A DNA stretch of 64,000 nt, from positions 1 through 64,000 of the forward strand of contig WJJS01000021.1 in NCBI GenBank assembly GCA_014729505.1, written 5' to 3'. Each line of letters begins with the position of its first letter. Positions within the stretch are counted from its first letter, which is position 1. Shown here piece by piece: positions 50,280 through 58,888 of the stretch. The stretch is from Candidatus Woesearchaeota archaeon. GTDB taxonomy: Archaea; Nanobdellota; Nanobdellia; Woesearchaeales; ARS49. The translations under genes and the position numbers were made by a program. The notes under the pieces are model-generated. The model ran no database searches and had not been told where the DNA came from. It saw nothing but the letters and a program-made list of their open reading frames with translations.

Positions 50280-50996
50280 ATGAAGAAAAAAGCGGTGATT
50301 TCCCTGCGTAAGGTGTGGAAGATCTACAAGATGGGTTCTGCAACTGTTAATGCATTGCGGGGGGTTACTCTCGATGTGTGGCAAGGAGAGTTTGTCGCGA
50401 TTATCGGGCCCAGCGGTTCTGGTAAGTCGACGTTGATGAATCTTGTTGGTGCGCTTGATAAGCCATCTCGTGGACACATCTTTTTGGATGGCAAGGATAT
50501 TTCTTTGATGGAAGAGTCTGATCTTGCTCAGATTCGTGGTCAAAAAATTGGTTTTATTTTCCAGCAATTTAATTTGCTTCCTGCTCTTTCAGCGACGGGT
50601 AATGTGGGATTGCCCATGATTTTTCAGGGTATTCCCGAAGCTAAGCGTGTTGAGCGTGCAACTGAATTATTGAATTCTGTCAATCTTGGTGAGCGTTTAA
50701 ATCACAAGCCTAATGAGCTCTCCGGCGGTCAGCAGCAGCGTGTTGCTATTGCTCGAGCGCTTGCTAATGAGCCTGAGATGTTGCTCGCTGACGAACCCAC
50801 TGGTAATCTGGATTCAAAGACCGGTGGTGAGATTATGAGCATGCTTGAGGATTTGCATACGAAAAAAGGCCGTACTATTGTGCTTGTCACTCATGACATT
50901 CACCTCGTCAAGCACGCTGAGAGGGTAATTTATTTAAAGGACGGTCAAATAGAGAAAGTGGTGAAGAACCATAAAAGAGGTCACAAACATGCGTAA
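50280..50996 (+). CDS. ABC transporter ATP-binding protein (MacB/LolD class)
   Basis: ATPase of 238 residues driving a MacB-like mechanotransmission pump. Walker A GPSGSGKST, Q-loop FQQFNLLP, signature LSGGQQQRVAIARAL, Walker B LLADEPTGNLDSKTG and H-loop VTHD are all seen. ATG 50280 is about 28 bases from the TATA-like ATTTATAGG; a longer frame upstream is non-coding. It overlaps the next gene by eight bases. It powers the two permeases downstream. Confidence 0.93.
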   Translation: MKKKAVISLRKVWKIYKMGSATVNALRGVTLDVWQGEFVAIIGPSGSGKSTLMNLVGALDKPSRGHIFLDGKDISLMEESDLAQIRGQKIGFIFQQFNLLPALSATGNVGLPMIFQGIPEAKRVERATELLNSVNLGERLNHKPNELSGGQQQRVAIARALANEPEMLLADEPTGNLDSKTGGEIMSMLEDLHTKKGRTIVLVTHDIHLVKHAERVIYLKDGQIEKVVKNHKRGHKHA

Positions 50997-52212
50997 ATAC
51001 TTAATGACATACTTGATTTTTTTATTAATAATTCTTGGATGTACTGCTGTTGTTGCCCAATACAACAGTCCCAATATTCGTGTGACGATGCTGAATCAGG
51101 ATCCTGATCCCGTGCAGCCCGGCGATGTTGTGGAGGTGCGTCTCAAGATTGAAAATCTTGGTCAGGAAACCACTGAGGAAGTGATTGTTGAACTGTTACC
51201 TTCCTATCCTTTCTCAGTGTACAGTGGCAGTGCAAAGCAAAATATTGGCAAAATGCAGGGTGCTCAAACCGGTGCTGATGCGGTCATTATTGATTATAAA
51301 GTAAAGGTTGATGAGGATGCTGTCGAGGGTGATACGGAGTTGGAGCTTCGCGTGCGTTGGAGCGATAATGCGTATCAGACTTTTACAGATAATCAGATTA
51401 TGATTGATGTGCAAACCTATGATGCGGTCTTAGCGATTGATCAAGTCACTATTGAAGATGAACAGATCGCACCAGGTCATGTTGGTTCCTTGACGTTAAT
51501 GCTCAAGAATTTTGCTGACGGTCTGCTCAAAGATATTGAAGTAACGTTGAACTTGAATAGTACTCCGTTTTCTCCATTTCGTTCAACCGCTCAAAAGCGT
51601 GTGTTCCAGATTAAGTCGGATTACCAGATCCCCTTAGAATTTGAGCTTATTGCAAAGCCTGATGCAGAAGCAGGTGTCTATAATATTCCTGTGACTATCC
51701 GTTATACTGATGATTTGGGCGTGGTGTATACAAAATCTGATTTGTTGTCGATGGTTGTGGGGCAGACTCCAGAACTCTCCGCGTACGTCAAGGAGTCTAC
51801 GGTGGTTTCTGGCGGAAAGAAGGGCACGGTCACATTGGAGCTTGCTAATAGCGGCTCTACGAATGTAAAATTTTTGCAATTGACCTTGTTACCTTCTGAG
51901 GATTATGAGATACTGTCGAGTACAAATACTATCTACATTGGTGATATTGATTCTGATGATATTGAGACGCAGGATTTTGATCTGTTCATAAAGTCTGTGG
52001 GAGAACTGCTCTTGCCTGTGCAGGTTAAGTACAAGGATGCGAACAATAATCCTTATGAGCATACGTTCCAGGTACCTATGCGTGTGTATTCGACTCGTGA
52101 ACGTTATGCCTTTGGTTTGGCGCAGATACCTTATACGACCATTATTGTCGTACTTGCTCTTGCAGGTCTTGGTGGTTATTTCATATATCGTCGAGTGAAA
52201 AAGAAAAAATGA
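50989..52212 (+). CDS. Secreted/anchored protein with S-layer-like (COG1361) repeats
   Basis: Protein of 407 residues. A signal peptide ends at residue 24; several Ig-like repeats follow with the phrase PVQPGDVVEVRLKIENLG and similar (SGGKKGTVTLELANSG). A single C-terminal helix and YRRVKKKK anchor it in the membrane with the domains outside. Family members accompany MacB-like ABC systems in archaea, probably as periplasmic-like adaptors in place of MacA. It is co-translated with the ATPase and the first permease (ATGA overlap). Confidence 0.82.
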   Translation: MRKYLMTYLIFLLIILGCTAVVAQYNSPNIRVTMLNQDPDPVQPGDVVEVRLKIENLGQETTEEVIVELLPSYPFSVYSGSAKQNIGKMQGAQTGADAVIIDYKVKVDEDAVEGDTELELRVRWSDNAYQTFTDNQIMIDVQTYDAVLAIDQVTIEDEQIAPGHVGSLTLMLKNFADGLLKDIEVTLNLNSTPFSPFRSTAQKRVFQIKSDYQIPLEFELIAKPDAEAGVYNIPVTIRYTDDLGVVYTKSDLLSMVVGQTPELSAYVKESTVVSGGKKGTVTLELANSGSTNVKFLQLTLLPSEDYEILSSTNTIYIGDIDSDDIETQDFDLFIKSVGELLLPVQVKYKDANNNPYEHTFQVPMRVYSTRERYAFGLAQIPYTTIIVVLALAGLGGYFIYRRVKKKK

Positions 52213-53429
52213 TCAGGGACTATGTCCTTCTTTCTTTAAGTAGCTTACGAAGTCGTAGGATGCGTTCGTGGCTCACGATGATTGGCATAGTTATTGGTAT
52301 GTCTGCAGTCGTGAGTCTTATTAGTCTCGGGCAGGGTATGCAGGATTCCATTAATGATCAGTTTCAGCGTTTGGGAACGAATCGTTTGATTATTGCCCCT
52401 GGCGGCGAGTTTTTGGGTCCTGGTACTGCTGACATTGTCGCGCCGATTATGGATGATTCTGACGTGGACGTTATTCGCAATGTGAAGGGTATTACGCAGG
52501 TACAGGGGGCGTTGTCAAAAACCCTTAAAGTGGAGTTTAAAGATGAGATTCAGTTTGATTCTATTTTTGCATTTGAAACTGATAGTGACGCTGTTGATTT
52601 TGTTGAATCCGTGGGATTATTTGATATTGCTGAGGGTCGTGAGTTAAAGAGCGGTGACAAATACAAAGCGGTTCTTGGATATAATGTCGCTAATGAAGCT
52701 TTTGATGATCCTATTGAGGTCGGTCGTAAGATTCTTCTTGACGATATTGAGTTTGAAGTGGTCGGTGTTCAAAAGTTGATAGGGACCGGTATTCATGACG
52801 GGGTGATTCGTATTCCTCAAGATACGCTTCGTGAATTAACTGATGAGCCGCGCAAATTGTCGATGATTTTTGCTCTTACTCAGCCGGATCTTAATCCAGT
52901 AAATGTTAAGGCAATAGTTGAGCGGGAGCTTCGCAAGCATCGCGATGTCAAGGAAGGCGAGGAGGATTTTAATGTGCAGACTGCTGAGCAGACGATCGGT
53001 CAATTGAATACGGTCTTGCTTGCCGTGCAGGTAGTCCTTGTTGGTATTGCAGCGATTTCTTTGCTTGTCGGCGGTATTGGCGTGATGAATACGATGTACA
53101 CTTCTGTTCTTGAACGTACTAAAGAGATTGGTATTATGAAATCTATTGGTGCGCGCAACTCTCACGTTCTTACGTTGTTCTTGCTCGAGTCTGGTATGCT
53201 TGGTCTTGTCGGTGGATTGATGGGTTTGGGTCTTGGACTTGGCGTGGCTAAACTCGGCGAGTACTTGGCTATTGGTCTTGGTGCGAGTTTCTTTCGCATG
53301 CACATTAGTACGCTGCTCATCGTCGGAACTTTGATGTTTTCCTTTGTTCTTGGCATGTTTTCCGGTGCGTTTCCTGCGCGTCAGGCTGCACGATTACCAC
53401 CTGTGGAGGCTTTGCGTTCGATAAAATGA
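52209..53429 (+). CDS. MacB-like ABC permease 1
   Basis: Permease of 406 residues: N-terminal membrane helix (RSWLTMIGIVIGMSAVV), a large extracytoplasmic MacB_PCD domain (about 50-260), and three C-terminal helices of the FtsX fold (LLVGGIGVMNTMYTSVLERTKEIGIMKSIGAR). The conserved loop KEIGIMKSIG couples to the ATPase. Overlaps both neighbours by four bases. It likely forms a heterodimer with permease 2, because single MacB genes normally fuse both functions. Confidence 0.92.
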   Translation: MIRDYVLLSLSSLRSRRMRSWLTMIGIVIGMSAVVSLISLGQGMQDSINDQFQRLGTNRLIIAPGGEFLGPGTADIVAPIMDDSDVDVIRNVKGITQVQGALSKTLKVEFKDEIQFDSIFAFETDSDAVDFVESVGLFDIAEGRELKSGDKYKAVLGYNVANEAFDDPIEVGRKILLDDIEFEVVGVQKLIGTGIHDGVIRIPQDTLRELTDEPRKLSMIFALTQPDLNPVNVKAIVERELRKHRDVKEGEEDFNVQTAEQTIGQLNTVLLAVQVVLVGIAAISLLVGGIGVMNTMYTSVLERTKEIGIMKSIGARNSHVLTLFLLESGMLGLVGGLMGLGLGLGVAKLGEYLAIGLGASFFRMHISTLLIVGTLMFSFVLGMFSGAFPARQAARLPPVEALRSIK

Positions 53430-54637
53430 TCAAGGACTATGTGTATTTCGCGTTTTTGAATTTTAGTGCGCGTAAATTGAGGACTTTTCTGACTGTTCTT
53501 GGCATTATTATTGGTATTGCTGCAGTGGTTGGGTTAATTAGTATTGGCGAGGGATTGCAGGAAACGATTAATGAACAGTTTCGTGCGCTTGGTGGTGATA
53601 AGTTGATTGTCACGCCAAAGGGTGGTGGTTTTGCTATTGGTGCGCCGTCGGGTAGTGCAGACCTTACAAAGGATGATTTGGATGTTGTGCGAAAGAGTCG
53701 TGGTATGGATAAAGCGGGCGGTATGATTTTCAAGTTAGGGCAGGTTACGTATGGTGATGAGCGAAAGACTCCTTTTGTTTCCGGTATTCCTCAAGATGAG
53801 ACTAAGGATATTTTTTCTGATATTCAGACGTTTTCGATTGTTGAAGGTCGCGATCTTATGGATGGTGATAAGTATTCTGCTGTTGTCGGTATTTTGTTGT
53901 ATGAAGGCGAGTACTTTGATAAATCGGTGAAGATTCGCGATCGTCTTACCATTGAGGGGCAGGAGTTTAAGGTAGTAGGTGTTCTTGGACGAATTGGCAA
54001 TCCTCAAGATGATAGTCAGATCTTGATTCCTCTTGAGGCGGCTCGTGAGATTTTTGATGAGCCTGAAAAGCTGGATTTCATTATGGGCCAAGTGCGTCCG
54101 GGTTTTACCCCCTCGGATGTTGCGGATTCTGTAACTAGGGATTTGAGAAAGTTTCGTGACGTTGATGAGGATGAGGAGGATTTTGATGTGCAGACTTTTG
54201 AGCAGATCCTTGAGACTTTTTCTGATATCTTTTCTGTTGTCCAGGCCATTCTTATTGGTATTGCCGCCATATCGTTGCTCGTCGGAGGCATTGGTATTAT
54301 GAATACGATGTATACGAGTGTGTTGCAGCGTACAAACGAGATTGGTCTGATGAAATCAATTGGCGCGCGTAATAGTGATATTGCTCTTTTGTTTGTGATA
54401 GAGTCGGGTTTTCTTGGTTTGGCTGGTGGAATTATTGGTCTTATTATTGGTGCGAGCATGGGATTGCTTGTCGAGTTTGGGGCCTCACAGGTAGGTCTTC
54501 CTTTTAACACTCATTTATCTTTTACGTTACTTGTTGGTTCGTTGTTATTTAGTTTTGTGACAGGAGCTGTTGCAGGCGTTGCTCCTGCTATTAGTGCGAG
54601 TAAGCTTAAACCTGTGGAGGCTTTGCGGTATGAATAA
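53426..54637 (+). CDS. MacB-like ABC permease 2
   Basis: Paralogue of the preceding permease, 403 residues with the same plan: helix near the N-terminus (RTFLTVLGIIIGIAAVVG), periplasmic-like domain and FtsX-type C-terminal helices (NTMYTSVLQRTNEIGLMKSIGAR). The coupling loop differs (TNEIGLMKSIG), and the external domain contains the acidic stretch DVDEDEEDFDVQTFEQI. It overlaps the zinc-ribbon gene by eight bases. The two permeases arose by tandem duplication. Confidence 0.92.
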   Translation: MIKDYVYFAFLNFSARKLRTFLTVLGIIIGIAAVVGLISIGEGLQETINEQFRALGGDKLIVTPKGGGFAIGAPSGSADLTKDDLDVVRKSRGMDKAGGMIFKLGQVTYGDERKTPFVSGIPQDETKDIFSDIQTFSIVEGRDLMDGDKYSAVVGILLYEGEYFDKSVKIRDRLTIEGQEFKVVGVLGRIGNPQDDSQILIPLEAAREIFDEPEKLDFIMGQVRPGFTPSDVADSVTRDLRKFRDVDEDEEDFDVQTFEQILETFSDIFSVVQAILIGIAAISLLVGGIGIMNTMYTSVLQRTNEIGLMKSIGARNSDIALLFVIESGFLGLAGGIIGLIIGASMGLLVEFGASQVGLPFNTHLSFTLLVGSLLFSFVTGAVAGVAPAISASKLKPVEALRYE

Positions 54638-54980
54638 ACCAAGACAATTTACTAAAGAAGAGTTGGATTCAATTATTGTCAACTTGCTTAAAAGTCCTGC
54701 TCATGCTCAGGAGTTCATGGATATTTTTTCTTTCGACCAGAATTGGGACACTGTTAATAAGGAGATAAAGGTGCCGAGAGGTACTGGTTTTACTGAAGGG
54801 GAATGCCCTCAGTGTGATGAACCTTTGCGAACTCTTCATCAAAAATTTTGTTCTTCTGATGCCTATTTTTTTCTCGTATGTCCTCATTGCAAGGAAAAGG
54901 TTGGTTGTCATCTCGAGTTTACGGGTTACACGTGTGATCTTCAGTTTGAAGAGTATGATGAGGATGTTCACGGCGTCTAA
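54630..54980 (+). CDS. Small zinc-ribbon protein in ABC operon
   Basis: Protein of 116 residues starting within the end of permease 2. It contains CPQC and CPHC pairs spaced by a 30-residue segment with a further Cys, suggesting one treble zinc site, and an acidic C-terminus (EEYDEDVHG). No signal peptide. Function unknown; membership in the ABC operon suggests a regulator or assembly factor. Confidence 0.75.
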   Translation: MNKPRQFTKEELDSIIVNLLKSPAHAQEFMDIFSFDQNWDTVNKEIKVPRGTGFTEGECPQCDEPLRTLHQKFCSSDAYFFLVCPHCKEKVGCHLEFTGYTCDLQFEEYDEDVHGV

Positions 54981-55002
54981 TAGCGTCAAGAGTGGATTGA
55001 CA

Positions 55003-55041
55003 AGTGTGTTAATGATGGAGATAGTGTGTTAATGATGGAGA
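55003..55041 (+). repeat. Two tandem copies of a 19-base unit
   Basis: AGTGTGTTAATGATGGAGA occurs at 55003-55021 and 55023-55041, separated by one base. Only two copies exist, in otherwise featureless DNA between 54981 and 55171. It is most likely a small slippage duplication. Confidence 0.8.
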
Positions 55042-55171
55042 GATGGCGTTATGGAGATGGTATTTTGCTGGTAAGAGTGTTTTGGGTGTGTAATGTCATG
55101 TGCGGTACGGTGGTGTGTAAGTAGAACGTGTTGTGGCAAAGCTTAAATTATATAGTGTCTTTACGAGTGGT

Positions 55172-55507
55172 ATGAGGTGGTCTGATATTGTTAAGTGGGC
55201 GACTGTTGATATTGCCCCATTGCCAAAGGTGGCGGTGCGTCCCCGGCGACAATCGGTTACTGACTGGATTAATCTTGATCGTCAGGTGACGGTGTTTGTT
55301 CCGGATCTCCCCCGCTCAACAAAGTGTCGTAATAAGTGGCGCTGTTATTTGTTTTCCTGGATCTTTGATGCGCGCGTGGAAAAAAAACGTCCGCATCCTC
55401 ATGATGAGATTGTTAAGCATTTGTTGCCTCAAATTGAATCCATTCTTGGTAATAAGCCTAAAAAGAGGGAGAAGCGCTATTGGGAAGAGTGGGTTGAAAA
55501 ACCTTAA
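55172..55507 (+). CDS. Hypothetical basic protein
   Basis: Not recognised; 111 residues, rich in Lys/Arg and Trp (DWINLDRQVTVFVPDLP, then KKRPHPHDEIVKHLLP). ATG 55172 is chosen because TTATATAG lies at 55148-55155, downstream of an in-frame GTG at 55133. No signal or membrane segment. The 3' end overlaps the convergent methylase gene by four bases. It may be an RNA-binding protein, given charge and neighbour, but that is a guess. Confidence 0.62.
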   Translation: MRWSDIVKWATVDIAPLPKVAVRPRRQSVTDWINLDRQVTVFVPDLPRSTKCRNKWRCYLFSWIFDARVEKKRPHPHDEIVKHLLPQIESILGNKPKKREKRYWEEWVEKP

Positions 55508-56442
55508 TGTTTTACCAGTTTTGCAACGAAGAATCCTTCTGTATCGTTATCCTGCGGCCATAGTCGCAATGCGTTGTTGATTTCTTTTTTGTATGTTTGT
55601 CCTTCAAATTCTAGGATTGCTGGCGATCGTTTAAGTGACAGTGTAATTGGTGCGAGATGTGCTTGCGGTTCTCGTTTTAAAAATGCATCGAGGACGCCTT
55701 CGTTCTCTTCTGGTTCGAGTGAACACGTTGAATATACTAGTGTTCCTCCTGGTTTGAGCAGTGTGAATGCGTGACTGAGTAGTTGTAGTTGTACTCTCGT
55801 GAGTCGTTGTACCATTTTTGGGTTCCACATGGTAATTGTTTTGATGCTTTTTCGTATTGTTCCTGTGCCTGAGCATGGTGCATCGACGAGTATGCGATCA
55901 AATTGTACTGTTGGGAATCGTTCTCCTTTTGTTTTGGTGATGACTGCGTTATGCACGCCGCATCGTTGCAGGTTAATACCGAGTGCTGCGAGTCGTGTGC
56001 CTGTAATGTCGTTTGCAAAGAGCGATCCTGTGTTGGTCATGTGTTGTGCGAGTTGTGATGTTTTTGATCCTGGCGCTGCACACAAATCGAGTACCTGTTC
56101 GCCAGGTTGCGGTTTCAATACCAGTGGCGGGATCATCGAGGCAGCTTCTTGAATGTAGTAGTAACCTAGCATGTGTTCTATCGTGTTGCCGATGTCGAGT
56201 CGTCCTTCTTTGTGTTCCAGCCAAAAACCGTATGGCGCCCAAGGGACGGGTGTTAAGTCAAAGCGATCGCTTAGGCGTGTAACGAGTTCTTCGACAGTGA
56301 TCTTAAGGGTGTTGACGCGAATTGATTTGCGTAGAAAGCTTAGCGAGTAATTCTTGAATGTCTCCCAGTCTGTGAGTGTGGAGTATCGTTCTATGAATTT
56401 CTCCTTGAATGGGGGTGGATTCGGTATCGCTTTGAGTGGCAT
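55504..56442 (-). CDS. NOL1/NOP2/Sun-family RNA cytosine-C5 methyltransferase
   Basis: Methylates C5 of cytosine in tRNA or rRNA; 312 residues. The AdoMet site is LDLCAAPGSKTSQLA, the first catalytic cysteine is in LVDAPCSGTGTIRK and the second in VYSTCSLEPEENE. An N-terminal PUA-like/RRM region (residues 1-90) precedes the core. A TATA box TTTTTATAAACGG is 25 bases before the ATG. Target position is not determinable. Confidence 0.93.
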   Translation of the reverse strand: MPLKAIPNPPPFKEKFIERYSTLTDWETFKNYSLSFLRKSIRVNTLKITVEELVTRLSDRFDLTPVPWAPYGFWLEHKEGRLDIGNTIEHMLGYYYIQEAASMIPPLVLKPQPGEQVLDLCAAPGSKTSQLAQHMTNTGSLFANDITGTRLAALGINLQRCGVHNAVITKTKGERFPTVQFDRILVDAPCSGTGTIRKSIKTITMWNPKMVQRLTRVQLQLLSHAFTLLKPGGTLVYSTCSLEPEENEGVLDAFLKREPQAHLAPITLSLKRSPAILEFEGQTYKKEINNALRLWPQDNDTEGFFVAKLVKH

Positions 56443-56531
56443 GTGCTTGCTATTCTGGCCGTTTATAAAAATGGTTGCTTGTACGTCAACGATATTCTTT
56501 TAAAGATGTACTGCTTGCATACCTTTATACT

Positions 56532-57452
56532 ATGATAAAGAGGATGCAGAGTCTATGGATTCTTAGTATAGTGGTGACTCTGTTAGTGATACCTTTCGCC
56601 TTTGCTGACGATGGATATCCTCGTTCCATTGTTGATATTTGGCTCACTGCTAGTGAAACGGAATTGTCTGTCGGGGAATTGTTTACTGTTACCGGGACGT
56701 ATTGGGTCTTTGATGGCGAACCAAGTGGTGAGTGGACGCTTCGTCTTGCGACACAAAAACAAGGCATTCCCGTCGACGGATCTTGTTCTCCTGGCGAATT
56801 GTTTGAAGTGCTTGAGGCTAACGTGAGTGAGTGCCCGATGTGTACTGCTCTTAGTGACGGAAGTGTCGAAGTCAGCGATCAGCAGAGATGGCTACATCGT
56901 GTCGTATGGACTCTACGGGTCTGTGAGGATGCCGACAAAGTGCATCCTATTAAATTGACCACGGCGCTCGTGAATAAAACGACGCCCGGCAATCATTGGT
57001 TCACTGACAAAACAAAGACTCTTCATATCGGGCCTGCAACTTCAGTGCTTGGTTTTACTTTGACTCTTCCCGGTCAAGCTCCAACAAATGAGAGTACTGC
57101 TCAAATGGTTTTCAATAGTTCTGCTGCTTCTGCTGAAGGTGTTGATCCTTGCGTTCACGCTACTTCTCATTGTCAATCGAGTTCCGTGCCTTTTTTTGTG
57201 TATCACAATACGGGTACTGAAACCTTTGATCTTTCAATTCTTTTGGATCAAGAGTTTCCTTCTGTGTTTGAGCTTGGCGTTGCCATGTCTTATGCTCCAA
57301 GCGCTGCTGTTACTGTTGGTACTGCCCCTCTTTTTGTGGGTTCTTTGGAGCCCGGTAGTAGTTTGGATGCCTATTTTTTTGGAAAGTTTATTAATGCGTA
57401 CCCCTTTCATAGTACGAATCGGACTCTTACGAGCCGGGGGGTTTCATCATGA
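56532..57452 (+). CDS. Secreted surface protein sharing a domain with the 58348 product
   Basis: Protein of 306 residues. A signal peptide ends near residue 26 (FAFADDG). Residues 30-175 form one beta-rich domain with four cysteines (CSPGE, CPMC). Residues 180-306 begin VLGFTLTLPG and end TLTSRGVSS, matching the 58348 protein from VVGFTLTLPS to TLTSQGSS, with a shared NTGT followed by D-L-S/D-I in the middle. Its stop overlaps the lipoprotein start (ATGA). It begins a four-gene surface operon. Function unknown. Confidence 0.82.
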   Translation: MIKRMQSLWILSIVVTLLVIPFAFADDGYPRSIVDIWLTASETELSVGELFTVTGTYWVFDGEPSGEWTLRLATQKQGIPVDGSCSPGELFEVLEANVSECPMCTALSDGSVEVSDQQRWLHRVVWTLRVCEDADKVHPIKLTTALVNKTTPGNHWFTDKTKTLHIGPATSVLGFTLTLPGQAPTNESTAQMVFNSSAASAEGVDPCVHATSHCQSSSVPFFVYHNTGTETFDLSILLDQEFPSVFELGVAMSYAPSAAVTVGTAPLFVGSLEPGSSLDAYFFGKFINAYPFHSTNRTLTSRGVSS

Positions 57453-58318
57453 ACAGATGGCTGTTAGGCCTAGCCGTTGTCACTCTTGTAGTCTTAGTTG
57501 GCTGCTCGCAACCCGTGGTAGTGGTGAATACGTCTGTCAATACTGATGCTCCTGTTCGTGATAAGCCTTACAGTGAAGCGCTTGAAAGGGAGATTGAAAA
57601 GGAGCTTGCTGGCGACCTTGCTCAAACGCGCCCTGACTATTTGCCTGAAGCGATGTTTTCTTTACTTCCTGCTTTTCCTCAAGATTTTTACTCTGTAAGA
57701 ACTCTTGTGCGTGCCGGACGTATCACCGATTTTGAAAAGCTCGAGCCTGAGTATTGGTTGCAACCGGAATTCTTCCCTCAATTCGAAGATATTGGTGTTC
57801 CTTTGCTTCAAAACCCTCCTGAGGATCGTTGGGGTGCTTTTGGTATGGCGTCGTATCCTGCTGAATCCATTGGTACGATCGCTAAAGGTGAAACCTTGAG
57901 TTTCTACTTTTTTATGAAGAGCAATTATCTTGTTGAAACGTATCAAGGTGTTCAATTGTCTCTTGACTTTCCTGCCACTGCACAAGTCAGTACCGGTCTT
58001 GAATTGCCCGACGGATCTAAGGTCGTCGAGCAAGATGAGGTGGCAAAGTATTTTGATGTGCGTATTAGTCCTGATGCGTTCTTACTCGAACCTAACTATC
58101 CTTTGTTTAGGCCGAATGGCACCCAAAAGATTGCTGTTCATATCACTGTAAAGGAAGATGCGCCGCTTGGCAATTATGCTATCACACTCGATACTACTAA
58201 AGTTCCTGAAGAACTTGAATCGCTTTGGATGGAAGAGTATTTGACAAAGTATGCTAGTGGCAGTTTGACAAAGTTGGACAAACCGTTTTTTACCGCTTTT
58301 GTCTCTGTAGCTGAATAA
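57449..58318 (+). CDS. Putative lipoprotein of surface operon
   Basis: Protein of 289 residues with signal and lipobox VVLVGCSQ (Cys19). The mature part has an N-terminal acidic stretch, then a beta-rich domain resembling an Ig-like fold (FDVRISPDAFLLEPNYPL, IAVHITVKEDAPLGNY). It contains several aromatic-Pro motifs (EYWLQPEFFPQF). No enzyme motif. Located between two proteins that share a domain, it may be their membrane-attached partner. Confidence 0.8.
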   Translation: MNRWLLGLAVVTLVVLVGCSQPVVVVNTSVNTDAPVRDKPYSEALEREIEKELAGDLAQTRPDYLPEAMFSLLPAFPQDFYSVRTLVRAGRITDFEKLEPEYWLQPEFFPQFEDIGVPLLQNPPEDRWGAFGMASYPAESIGTIAKGETLSFYFFMKSNYLVETYQGVQLSLDFPATAQVSTGLELPDGSKVVEQDEVAKYFDVRISPDAFLLEPNYPLFRPNGTQKIAVHITVKEDAPLGNYAITLDTTKVPEELESLWMEEYLTKYASGSLTKLDKPFFTAFVSVAE

Positions 58319-58332
58319 AACTAAGAAAGAAA

Positions 58333-58340
58333 AAGGAGGA
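58333..58340 (+). promoter_or_regulatory. Strong Shine-Dalgarno site of the 58348 gene
   Basis: AAGGAGGA lies seven bases before the ATG at 58348. It is among the strongest ribosome-binding sites in the window and suggests that this product is made in higher amounts than its operon partners. Confidence 0.75.
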
Positions 58341-58347
58341 AAAACAT

Positions 58348-58881
58348 ATGAAGAAATTGTTAGGACTTGTCCTGGCGCTGGGATTGTTGGCCGGTCTTGC
58401 TACTGCTGATACGGTCTCAACGACAACGCAAGTACAGTTTAATGTGGATACTGTTGTTGGTTTTACGCTAACACTACCTAGTGAAACCGCTGTGAGTGCA
58501 AGTTCCGGTGGTGCTGCAACGACGAGCATTGAGTTTGTAAGTACGACCGGTGACGATCAAAACGTGAACGCGAAAGTCTCTGGTGGCGCAACACAAGCGA
58601 GTGGTTCGCCCATCTTCCAGTATGATAATACCGGAACTGTTGATCTTGACATCACTGTCTCTTTGGATAGTGATTTGCCGAGTTGTATGACGCTTCGTGG
58701 TGATACGACGTACAGCGGCGCGGACACTGGTGATGAAATCACAAGTTCAAGTGATACTGAAGTGGTAGCAGACTTTGCGCCAAGCGCTGGTGCTCAAGAC
58801 TGGTACATGAAGACTGATTTCACTGGTTGTACTGCTAGTGATGGTGTCACGAGAACTTTAACGAGTCAAGGATCCTCGTAA
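58348..58881 (+). CDS. Small secreted protein, candidate major surface subunit
   Basis: Protein of 177 residues. The signal peptide ends about residue 20 (GLATADTV). The mature protein is Ser/Thr/Gly/Asp-rich and beta-like, with two cysteines. It is essentially the single shared domain (VVGFTLTLPS to TLTSQGSS) also found at the C-terminus of the 56532 product. Strong ribosome binding, a compact size and lack of membrane anchor would suit a highly expressed subunit, such as a filament or coat unit. That role is inferred. Confidence 0.8.
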   Translation: MKKLLGLVLALGLLAGLATADTVSTTTQVQFNVDTVVGFTLTLPSETAVSASSGGAATTSIEFVSTTGDDQNVNAKVSGGATQASGSPIFQYDNTGTVDLDITVSLDSDLPSCMTLRGDTTYSGADTGDEITSSSDTEVVADFAPSAGAQDWYMKTDFTGCTASDGVTRTLTSQGSS

Positions 58882-58888
58882 TAACCTT

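Noticed and set aside
55003..55041. CRISPR array or larger repeat
   Set aside because: Only two copies of 19 bases with a one-base spacer; no further copies or cas genes.
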